Assembly (NCBI GenBank): GCA_020736575.1
Contig: JAGPYM010000131.1
Span: 1 to 22,104 of the forward strand
DNA from: Thelonectria olida
Lineage: Eukaryota; Ascomycota; Sordariomycetes; Hypocreales; Nectriaceae
DNA length: 22,104 nt
Direction of reading: 5' to 3'
Positions within the stretch are counted from its first letter, which is position 1. Every line of letters begins with the position of its first letter. A program made the translations under genes and the position numbers. Shown here piece by piece: positions 1-8,967 of this stretch. Below the pieces are notes generated by a model that saw only the letters and a program-made list of their open reading frames with translations, searched no databases and was not told where the DNA came from.

Positions 1-212
1 CTTATTATTAATACTAGTAATTGTATCGAGGGTAATAGGCTTTATAATATCTTTAAGCCCAAAGGAATAAACTGAAATAAGATTTATACTAACTAATTTT
101 AAAGCTAATATAATTTATATAAGTAAGTATTAATTATATAAGGCCTATTCGGCCGATCTCGAGCATAATATACTGTCCCTAACTATAAATATAAATATAT
201 TATATTAAATCT
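1..212. other. RIP-degraded AT-rich DNA, no gene
   Basis: No open frame or recognisable motif is seen. The stretch is A/T dominated, like the rest of the flanks, apart from a short GC island around 145-165 containing CGGCCG and CTCGAG. It directly abuts the degraded LTR that starts at 213, so it is either the insertion target of that relict or another decayed repeat. I cannot assign it. Confidence 0.6.
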
Positions 213-614
213 TATAACGATCTGGTCAATTCCCAATGGATAAGACTAGAGGGTTCTAGGTTTATATTGGTAGAGAGATTAGGGCGTTAAGGTCTAAGTA
301 ATATAATAGGTTATTACATCTAGTAATATGCTTAAAATAAATAAGTATAATTAAGTTATATTAAAAGTTAAAATAGCTATATCTATTTAATATATTACAT
401 AAATATATTTATATATTAGCTACTTTTATAAGTCAATTATAATTAACTTAAATCAAACTGACCTAATTTAACTTATATAATTAAATTAAGTTAAACCGAC
501 CTGGTTTAATATATATAAGGTGCTTTATATTTATAGGGTAATTTTTATAGGTCTACTAGTTCTACTATAGCTAACTGCCTAGTCCCCTATGGGGTCATAA
601 TATGGGCCGTAATA
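213..614 (-). repeat. RIP-mutated 3' LTR of chromovirus relict 1
   Basis: This stretch aligns to the intact LTR at 7858-8261. Over the 31 bases 604-634 against 8251-8281 there are 9 differences, and all are C-to-T or G-to-A, the RIP signature. The start (TATAACGA against TGTAACGG) and the end (CCGTAATA against CCGTGACA) are both recognisable. The middle, about 430-590, which corresponds to upstream U3, does not align by transitions only and carries different motifs, including two copies of an AAACYGACC element at 455 and 493. No partner LTR is visible in the window. Confidence 0.85.
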
Positions 615-823
615 TAATATCTTCCCTCTATTAGTCTTATCCTTAAAACTATATAAGTAGGCCGTAGTCCTATAAGTTAATTCCCTAACTAACTTACGCT
701 TATTTCCCTACTTCTCTAGCTAATAATATATCAAGTTATATTATTAAAACTATTTTATATCTAAAAATTATAGCTAAAAGATATAGCAATCTTACTAAAG
801 TAATTAAAAAGTTTAGTTTTAAA

Positions 824-1350
824 ATGCTATACTATTCTACTTATTTTAAAGCTAATTATTATCCTTATATAATAGCAGAGGGTAAATAGTAATATAACTT
901 CTATATAAAGAAAAAGTATACCTAATATAATTTTAATAGTATTACTTCTTAGGCATATTTATAAAAATAAGTATCTAGTTTATTTTTTACTAATAGGTTA
1001 TAATTACTTATATCTTATATAAGAAAGATCATTTAGAGGAGTAAAAGGAGCAGGTAGAGGCTAATTTATTAAAAGCTTTAGCTCGATTATAATAGTTATA
1101 TTATTAGAAGAAATATTTATAGGAGAAGGTAGTAGAAATAGTCTGGTAAAGTTATAAGGATTTAAATGAGTTAGAGGAGTTAAAGTATTAAGATAAGGAG
1201 GAGCGCTATTCTACTAAGGCAGGGGCTCTTTCTGAGATTTAGCTTCTAAAAGACTATAGGGTTATTAATTAGAGTGCAGTTCCTTTTAAGGCTTTATTTA
1301 CTTTTAATACTTCTAGTAGAAATCCTTTAATAGGCGCTATATATAAGTAA
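824..1350 (+). pseudogene. Decayed antisense Zn2Cys6/coiled-coil gene of relict 1
   Basis: The position equals that of the intact antisense gene at 8374-8967: between the LTR and the end of pol, on the opposite strand. The segment near 824 keeps a Met codon followed by spaced TAT/TAC and TGT-derived codons. These fit a Cys-rich cluster once G-to-A changes are allowed for. It is followed by an E/K/L/Q-rich stretch (about 1030-1200) that looks like the coiled coil. The stop aligned with the intact TGA is a TAA at 1348-1350. Many TAA/TAG codons interrupt it, and length differences put the ends out of frame with each other. Unlike the neighbouring pol segment, it differs from the intact gene by more than transitions, so it was already a diverged homologue before RIP. 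It is non-functional. Confidence 0.6.
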
Positions 1351-4300
1351 GGTATTCTAATAGTTCCTATATATTTTCTAACTTCTTATATCCTTTCTAT
1401 TTAATAAGGTACTTAACTTATTTTATTCTATTAAGTTATTCCTTTTTTATACTAAGGATTTTTTCTATTTTATATTCTTTAGGATCTTTAATTTCAGTTT
1501 CCAGTTTATTCCCTATTTTAATTATAATTATTCCTTTAATTAGTTTAAATAAGGAAACATAAAAGATTAGATAGTATTTTAATTTTAAGTCTAGTTTATA
1601 GTTATTTTCTAAGATTTTTTTTAAAATTTTATAAGGTTTAATATATTTATAATTAAGTTTTTTATTTAATTGTTTTATATTAATATTTTTTATAGTAAGG
1701 AGCACTATATCTCCTTTTAAGAAGGTTGGTCCTTTTAACCTCTTCTAATTATAATATTTTTTATATATTTTTTAAATAAAAGAAAGTTCTATATGCATTT
1801 CTTTATATAAATTCTTAAGTTAATCTAATATAAGAATAGCTACTAGTATAAGTAGTTTATTCCTTAAATCTTTATAGGTATTAGGAGTAAATCTAAAGTT
1901 TATATAGCTTAGTATAATCTTAGTACTCTTATTAGTTATAATATTATATGCTAGTTATACTATTAGTAACTTCTTAATCTAATTATTCTAGATATAATTA
2001 ATATAATAATAAAGATAGGTTTTTAAGACTTAATTTATTTATTTGGTCTATCTATTAACTTATAGTCTCTAAGTAGTAGTTAACTTATAGTTTAGTCCGA
2101 TCCTTATTATAAGGTATTATTAAAAGTTTAAGAAAAAGGGTGGTCCTCTATCCGAGATAATTATATTAGGTAGTCTATATATACTAATAATATTTTATAA
2201 AAAGATATAAGAAAATTTTTCTATATCTATTACTTTTTAATATAGAATAAAATAGGAAAATTTAATAAGTCTATTAATAATAACTAGAATGCTATTATAG
2301 GCTGTGCTTATAGTAGGGTCTAATAATAGGGGTAATTTTATAATAAAGTTTATAGTAATTAAGTCCTATAGTTGTTCTGCGATTGGTATAGGTTATAGTT
2401 TTTTATAAGGTTTATATTATTATACCTTTATTTTATTGCAAATAAGGCACTATTTAATAATTTTTTTAACTATTTTTTTAACTTTAGGAAATAAAAATAT
2501 TATTTTAACTTATTTAAGGGTTTTATTAATCCCTTAGTGTCCGTAGAGCGGGTGTTTATAAATTTCCTATATAAGGTCCTCTTATAAGTATTCTAGTACT
2601 TATTATTATCTATTTTTTTATTACTTAATAATTATTTATTATATTCTAAGATCTATTTAAGTAGTAGATTTCCCTATTCTATTATATATATTGCTGCAAG
2701 GGTGTTACTAATAGGGGTTCTTCCTATTATCCTTAGGGTAAGGCTTTTATTCTTTAGGTACTAATTGTAGTAAAGGTAGTTATTTAGTCTAGCTCCTTCC
2801 TACTAGAAATTCTTATTAAAGAAATTCTAAAATTATAGATTGTCCTATTTCTTATAATATTAATAGTTTAATAATAGTATTTAATAAATTTATTTTATAT
2901 TTTCTAGGGTAGGTAGATTATTCTTTAATAGGTAATTATTCCTAATATTAAATTAACCTAATTTACTCGTTTAGTAATAAGTTATTTAAGCTTATCTCTA
3001 GTAATTAATTATTAGATGTATTCTTTCTATTATTCTATTAAATATTTAGGGATATATTAGGTAATAGTAATTATAATATATTTTATTTAAGTATCCTTTA
3101 AGTATAAAATTATAGTTATTTTTATTTTAACTTTACTTATATTAAAGTCAGTTATTAGCTAATAGTATTAGCTCTACTATTTCTAATCTTTTCTTATATT
3201 AATAATATAATTAAATTCTAATAGGTATTTAATATATTTAAATTATTATCTGCTAATTATTAAATAGTAGTAAAATAAAGATATTCTTATAATTTATATA
3301 AACTATAACCTAATAGTAGCTTTCTAGTAGATATTATTAAAATTTTTTAAAAGTATTAATAATTATAAGGAATCTTTATTATATATAGGGTAGTTAAGCT
3401 TTATTTTATATAACTTATAAAGTAGAATACTATTAGATATAACTTTCTATTATTATTATATTATCTAATCTGGGCTTTTAGGGTAAAATTTAAAGAGTTT
3501 ATTTCTAATTTAATAAGTTATATAAGGTTAAATATTTTAAATACTAGTTTATTAAAAATAAGGTTTTTAATTTTATTAAATACTTTTAAATATTAGGTTT
3601 CTAAATAAATAGTTAATCCTTTTTTATTAATTTAGTAAGTGGTATAGCTAGTTTTTAAAATCTTTAAGAATTATAATAATAGTTTGCAAATCCTAAAAAG
3701 GCTTATACTTTCTTAACTAACTTTAGTTTCTTCTAGTTTTTAACTATTAAAAGTTTTTTTAAGTCTATTTATATTTTATTATAAGAGATAATATATCTAG
3801 AAATTCCACTTTTAAAATATAAAAATAACTTTTCTCTAGTTTAACTAGTAGTTTAGCGTTTTTAAAAGCTTATAATATCTTATAAATATATTTTATATAT
3901 TTTTCTTCTATTTTAAAAAGATAAAAATATTATTAAAATAGTATATTATAAATATATTTAAATATTCTTATAATATATTATTAATTATTTATTAGAATAT
4001 TACTAGTATATTAGTAAAATTAAAAGGTATAATAAAATATTTATAAAGTTTAAACTTTATTTTAAATATAGTTTTCTATTTATATTCTTTTTTAATATAA
4101 ATAAGGTTATAAGCTTCTTTTAGATTTAATATAATAAAATATTTTATTTTATAAAGTTAGTCCTTTAATTTATTAATTAAAAGTAAGAGTATTCTATTTT
4201 TAATAGTAATATTATTAAGCTTATAGTAATTTATAATAAGTTAGAGCTTTTTATTCTTTTTAGAAATAAATATAACTAGATAGCTAGCTTTTAACTTAGA

Positions 4301-5355
4301 AATTCTAATATATTCTTTTTTTAATTTTTTTTAAGGTAGTTTTTAAGCTTATATAGCTATGCTTTATTAAGGTTATAAATGGGGTGGAATATAGTTAATA
4401 TTCTATTTTTAAGCTAAATCTTATAATCCTATTAAAAGTGCTCTAATAGACCTATTTCTAGTTTTTTAATAAATAGTTTCTTATAAATTTAATATTATAC
4501 TAGTATATATTTAAATCTATTATTAGGTAATACTTCTTTTTATTACTTAAGGTTTTTATTTATTTATATAAATATTTTCCTAAAAAATATACTTATTTAT
4601 TATATTTATTATACTTGCCCTTTTTTATATTAGTATTATATTCCTTTTAAAAGTTATATCTTTTCTATAAGTTAGAAAGTGTTTTTATTATTACTTTATT
4701 ATACTTTTTTATTCTTTTTAATAAAAGTTTAAAATTTTATATTATTTAAATTATTATTTATATTATTAGCTATATTATTTTACAAAGTTTATACCTAGCT
4801 AGTATACTAACTAATAAGGGGGTTATATTAGTAAAACTATAAGTAATTTAAAAGTAAGTTATATTTTTAGAAAGGTATAATATTAAAATTAACTTTCTAA
4901 TTCTTTCTTTTAATAAATACCTTAAAGTAATTAATCTTATAAGTAATTTATTTATTTTTATACTTAAATAGTTTTCCTTTTATATTAGATATTTTATAAG
5001 GTATATTTTTATTTTTTTATTATAGCTAGAAATAATTAACTACTTATAAATTAATTCTATTTATTTCTATTTTATTATTTATTAATATAATAAATTATTA
5101 TCCCTTAATTTATACTTATAGTATTATTTATTATTATAGTAATATATTATTAGGTTTTTATATTATATATAGAGCTCTTTTTAAAGGTTTTACAAATCCC
5201 TTCTATTTTAGCCGCTTTTATAGCTTTATTATAAATAGCATTTATTATTTTTTAACTTTTAATACACTTTTTTAATCTAGTTTTCTATTATATTATTCTT
5301 TTTAAGTAATATATTATAGGGTTATATATATTATATTAAATGCTTCCTATACTAT
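1260..5355 (-). pseudogene. pol: RIP-killed chromovirus pol (relict 1)
   Basis: The stretch is colinear with intact pol at 8876-12991, with an offset of about 7.62-7.64 kb throughout and differences that are overwhelmingly C-to-T and G-to-A. The one surviving open stretch, 1436-1705 (89 aa), is the mutated GPY/F domain and start of the chromodomain. It keeps YKYI.PYKIL and ENNYKLDLK but has changes such as GPY to KPY. The protease-to-integrase segment is recognisable all along, for example around 2650-2790, which matches the linker between the two zinc modules of intact Pol. Numerous stops make it dead. Both ends are estimated from the alignment. It shows that the intact copy has close relatives in the genome that were hit by RIP. 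Confidence 0.85.
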
Positions 5356-5480
5356 TTTACTATTTTAGCTTATTTATATATAAGGCACTTAGGGTATAAG
5401 TATTTAATTTTATTATATATTCTATTTATATATTTCTTTAGGAGTTTATATATATATTTTATTAAAATAGTAATATTTAA
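5229..5480 (-). pseudogene. gag: 3' remnant of relict 1 gag, truncated
   Basis: This corresponds to intact gag from its stop at 12865 up to about 13116, roughly the last 80 codons. The frameshift heptamer is still visible at 5247-5253 as ATTTTTT on the plus strand, which is GTTTTTT after one G-to-A change. Similarity stops at about 5480, where unrelated sequence, the presumed LTR of relict 2, begins. The remaining gag and the 5' LTR of relict 1 are not seen elsewhere in the window. They were either lost or displaced beyond it by the insertion of relict 2. Confidence 0.65.
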
Positions 5481-5489
5481 ATAGTATAG

Positions 5490-5860
5490 CTAGGTTATAT
5501 TACGGGCGTGGCCTAATAGTTATTTCGGGCTGCTGTTATAAAATGTTATAACCTGGAAGGCTGCAGCTGTCCCTAAAAGCATAAGCTACCTAGATAGTTA
5601 TAAAGTAGTAATAACTTTACTAGGTTATTCTAGCTAACCTTAAGGGACTATAACCTTATAGGGCTACTACTTTAAGGGGCTACTACTTTAAGGGCCTACT
5701 ACTTTAAGAGGTAAGTAGCTGCTAGGTATTTAAGCTTTTATTAGAACCTAGCTAGAATGCCTTTCCCTTCTTTTTTCTTAATATTAGATATTTAATATTA
5801 AAGCTATTTTTAGTTATATAAAACTTAGGTCCAGCCCCTTATATTATCTAATACTTAATA
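5490..5860 (+). repeat. Probable LTR or 5' region of relict 2
   Basis: This segment is more GC-rich than its surroundings (ACGGGCGTGGCC, GCTGCAGCTG) and lies at the abrupt end of the relict 1 similarity. It has promoter-like organisation on the plus strand: three tandem 16-mers (5661-5708), then TATTTAAG at about 5727-5734, which lies inside a 7-bp inverted repeat (GCTAGGT 5721-5727, ACCTAGC 5746-5752). A decayed gag-like region follows downstream on the same strand. No second copy is found to the right, so the exact ends and the LTR assignment are inferred. Confidence 0.45.
5661..5708 (+). repeat. Three tandem 16-bp repeats
   Basis: The unit GGGCTACTACTTTAAG occurs at 5661-5676 and 5677-5692, with a third copy at 5693-5708 that has two differences (GGCC for GGGC is the visible block). 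The array lies about 20 bp upstream of the TATTTAAG box. That is the place of upstream activating repeats in an LTR U3; this role is inferred. Confidence 0.85.
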
Positions 5861-5979
5861 TTACCTTCCTCCCTATAAGTAAGATTATAATAAGGAAGTT
5901 ATATTTTTATATCTTTTAATTCTTTTTATTATAAGTGTTATTATAATAAGGAAGCTATACTCTAGCCTATTATAACTAA

Positions 5980-7857
5980 TAATATATAAATAAGTATAAT
6001 ATTAGAAATAGCAGCTAGCCTTATACCTAATATTATAGTTCTATTATAGCTAGTTTATAATATAATAGCTACTATAGTAGTACTATTATAAAAGTAAGTA
6101 TTAAACTTATAAGCATACCTTATCCCCCTAGAGATTATACTAGAACCCCCCTAATAAATAGTACTACTACTAATACTAGTAGTAACTATTAAATAAAAGG
6201 CTATTTTAAATTTATTTAAGTTTTTAAGTAATTATAATAAGTACCTTTTATAAGTATAATAAATATAAAATAAGCTCTTTTTTAATAAGTAGCTTATAAG
6301 TATTAGAAATTATAAGCTATTTTATTTAATTAACTCTTATTTAAATATAAAACCCTAGGGGGTTATAATAACCTATTATATAGCTAGTAGTAAGGGCAGC
6401 TTATAAGACCCTTAGGCCTTTATAATATATTTAAATTAAAACTATTTTAATAGGAACCTTTAAGCCTATATAATGTCCTCCTTATAAAACTTTAAATAGG
6501 GAGAAAATATATCTTTTACTACCTTCCTTTTAAAATTTAAATAAACCCTATTAGAGGCTAGAGGGGCCCTTTAGGCTAATAAAGTTAAAATAATATTTCT
6601 AAAAGGCACTTTAAACTAATAGTTAACTTATAGTTTAGTTATAATAAACCTATTATAAATATATTATAATTAGATTTAGGGAGTAAGTACTCTTTCCTAA
6701 AGGATTAAATAGGTTATTCCCTCTAGTAGTAGGGCTGCTAATAGCTTATTATATAAAAGTAATAGCTAATATAATAGAGGCTATCTAGGTAATATTAAAA
6801 ACTAAAAGGGAGATGCCCTAATAATTAATATTAACTATATTAAAAATAATACCTCTTATAATAATATTATAACTAATATATTTACCCTTTTAATTTAACC
6901 TTTTATAAGTATTATAAATATAGGGAGAAGGAATATCTTATTATTAAATATTTAAAACTGGCTTATAAAAGGAAGTAATATAATAAATAGGCAGCTAAGG
7001 CTATAAAAGCTACTAAAAAAGCTATAGAGTTATTAGAAGAACTTAATAATAAAAATACTAAAAGTAAGGACTTAAATAATTAAAAAATAGCTCTAAAGTA
7101 AAAATAGAACCTAGAGCTAATTAAAGTAAAATAATATAATTAGAAGAAGTAAAAGGGAAAAATATTTAATAAGTTAGTAGAAATAATATTATAAATTAAT
7201 AAAAAGCCTTATTATATACTAATAAATTGTAATTATAATATTTATATTTTAATTAATTTATTTTTTACTTATAACTTTTACCTCCTATTTATATTATAAA
7301 AACTATTAAAATTTTATAATTTTATTAATAAAAAGGAATAAATACTATTAGAAGGAGTTATAACTCTAATAGTAAATATTAATAGCTTTAAATAACTTTT
7401 ATATACTTATTTAATAAAAGAGCTAAATAGAGACCTATTTTTTAAAAAGTTTTAGTTAGAAGCTAATTAGGTAGTATATAATATAAGTATAAAGCAATTA
7501 TATTATAGCCTTATAAAAATATTAATACTATTTATTTTAAATTCAAAGCCTAGCTAGATTTATATAATTTGGGCTATAAAGTTAATATTAGCTTTTATAT
7601 TTATAGGATTATATAAGCGGGCTAAAATAAGGTAAGGTTATAAAAGGACCTTAGAGTGGAGGGTCTTTTTAATTAGTTTAACTAATATTAAAAAGGCCCT
7701 TAAGAAAAAGGAACTAGTATAAGTAGAAGATTAAGTTTTAAGGGATATATTATAAGACTTCTTATAGCTATTTTTAGCTGTAAAAGTAATATAACTACCT
7801 CCCTATTAATTAAATAATAATTATAAAGTAAATCTAATAAGGGATAAATATAATAAT
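5980..7857 (+). pseudogene. RIP-killed Ty3/Gypsy-like gag-protease of relict 2
   Basis: There is no intact frame, but a plus-strand reading with TAA/TAG at positions compatible with former CAA/CAG/TGG codons is coherent. About 6190-6900 reads as a hydrophobic/charged Gag-like domain. About 6899-6960 could be a lost zinc knuckle, with Tyr/Lys where Cys and His are expected. About 7200-7480 resembles an aspartic protease in which the catalytic Asp codon would now be Asn. The best evidence is 7755-7857, which reads toward LPPY...YKVNL and continues after the inserted element at 16177 as GP.Y..S.KELLVL. This is the usual entry into a Ty3/Gypsy reverse transcriptase. The start is approximate and the domain labels are tentative. 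Confidence 0.5.
7853..7857. repeat. Target-site duplication, left copy (ATAAT)
   Basis: ATAAT stands immediately outside the left LTR and is repeated at 16172-16176 immediately outside the right LTR. A 5-bp duplication is typical of Ty3/Gypsy integrases. Collapsing the two copies restores one continuous reading of relict 2. Confidence 0.92.
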
Positions 7858-8261
7858 TGTAACGGTCAGGTCGATCTCCAACAGGTAGACTAGACTGTTC
7901 TAGGTTTATGTTGGCAGAGAGGACAGGACGTTAAGGTCTGAGCAGTGCGCAAAGGTAAACAGAGGGGGTTGTTACGTCTGGTAATGTGCTCAAAGTAGAT
8001 GAGTGTAACCAAGTTGTATTGAAAGCTGAAGAGCTGTGTTCTATCTAATGTGTTTAAAGGAATGTGTTTATATACTAAGTGTTCCTCCAGGGACCGATGA
8101 AGTTGAGGGATCGGTCCAGGGTAGGATCGTTGGGACCGTCGGTCGGTCCTCGTCGGTCCTTCGACGATGTCTTGCATAAGATCGTGAAAAAGTGGGGCTG
8201 TCTGCGGTTCTGCCGTCCCAGACCGCTTTGGTGGGAGTTGGGTCATGCATGGGCCGTGACA
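7858..8261 (-). repeat. 3' LTR (404 bp)
   Basis: In element orientation it runs TGTCACGG...CCGTTACA, with near-perfect inverted ends (7 of 8). By eye it is identical to 15768-16171. It contains TATATAAA at 8074-8067 (minus strand), the CCG/CGG cluster at 8091-8167, and the TTGAAAGCT segment at 8019-8027 (plus-strand reading). It also lies directly upstream of the plus-strand antisense gene and might supply that gene's promoter. Confidence 0.95.
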
Positions 8262-8266
8262 CGATG

Positions 8267-8276
8267 TCTCCCCTCC
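8267..8276 (-). other. Polypurine tract
   Basis: The minus strand reads GGAGGGGAGA, followed by CATCG and then the 3' LTR at 8261. It is the only purine run at this boundary and would prime plus-strand DNA synthesis. It is 5 nt short of the LTR edge, whereas many elements have the tract flush with it. The corresponding site in relict 1 (620-629) is still pyrimidine-rich on the plus strand. Confidence 0.65.
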
Positions 8277-8373
8277 GTTGGTCTTGTCCTCAAGGCCGCA
8301 TAAGTAGACCGTAGTCAATTTTCTTGTTGGTAGGTCAAACTTGTTCCTTAAAACATTCCGTTATGCTGACATT

Positions 8374-8967
8374 ATGTCCGGTCGCGTCTTGAAGCAAAAA
8401 TCTTCTCGCAAATCGAAAGAGTGTGAGGCTCTTGCTCTGTACATTGACACTTTTGGTTCTGAGACCATGCCTTGTTCTCGTTGTCATCGTCTGAAAATCT
8501 CCTGCAACACCATTGGGGATCGTTCGCACCGGTGTTCTAACTGCGTGGAGGCCAAGGTGGTTTGTGATGGTGCGGGAGTGGCTTCATTTCGTGGGTTTCT
8601 GAGTTCTTTTCTTGGTGGCTGGTCCTCGGCTGACTGCTTAGTGTCCAAAAACATGCGCGAGCGAAAACGCTTGGAGAGCGAGGAACTGGAGGCTGAGGAG
8701 GCGCTAGAAGCAGCGATGGCTCGTCTTGCTCGGATTCGAAAGCAAAAGCGTTTGTTGAAGAAGAAGGGGGAGGACCTGGTCTCTCGTGGTCTGCAGGGTT
8801 TGGAGGGGTCGGGTGTTCTGGCGCGCGAAGAGCCTGCGGCGGTGTCGGAGGCTGCGTCTCTGGGGGCTTTTGACCTTATCGACTGGAATGCCGTGGGTCT
8901 CGAGGAGTTTTCCTTTCCTTCTGCTGTTGTTGGTGAAAGTTCTTCAGCAGGCGCTGCACATGGGTGA
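8374..8967 (+). CDS. Antisense Zn(II)2Cys6 coiled-coil protein carried by the retrotransposon
   Basis: The gene encodes 197 aa. The start chosen is the first in-frame ATG (8374, A at -3); the frame extends upstream only through non-ATG codons. Residues 34-64 form a textbook fungal binuclear zinc cluster: C34-x2-C37-x6-C44-x9-C54-x2-C57-x6-C64, with basic residues between the first three cysteines. Residues about 94-135 are rich in E/R/K/L/A with heptad-like spacing and should form a coiled coil for dimerisation. The C-terminus is Ser/Ala/Glu rich, with an acidic-hydrophobic patch (about 165-185) that could be an activation region. By family knowledge such proteins are nuclear DNA-binding regulators that recognise CGG triplets. 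The gene runs opposite to gag-pol, fills the space between the 3' LTR and pol, and overlaps the last 92 nt of pol tail to tail. A decayed homologue sits in the same place in relict 1. Its function is inferred only. Confidence 0.85.
   Translation: MSGRVLKQKSSRKSKECEALALYIDTFGSETMPCSRCHRLKISCNTIGDRSHRCSNCVEAKVVCDGAGVASFRGFLSSFLGGWSSADCLVSKNMRERKRLESEELEAEEALEAAMARLARIRKQKRLLKKKGEDLVSRGLQGLEGSGVLAREEPAAVSEAASLGAFDLIDWNAVGLEEFSFPSAVVGESSSAGAAHG

Noticed and set aside
1..7857. Mitochondrial DNA as the reason for AT richness
   Set aside because: The sequence is colinear with the nuclear-type retrotransposon and differs by C-to-T/G-to-A changes. No mitochondrial gene is seen.
7890..8318. 142-aa minus-strand frame across the 3' LTR, and its 118-aa twin at 15800-16156
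   Set aside because: It is mostly LTR sequence, lacks any domain, and is duplicated only because the LTR is. It crosses the polypurine tract. Most likely chance.
8341..8373. Upstream extension of the antisense gene
   Set aside because: It begins with TTG, which is not a normal start in fungi. The first in-frame ATG with A at -3 is at 8374. An ATG at 8363 is out of frame.
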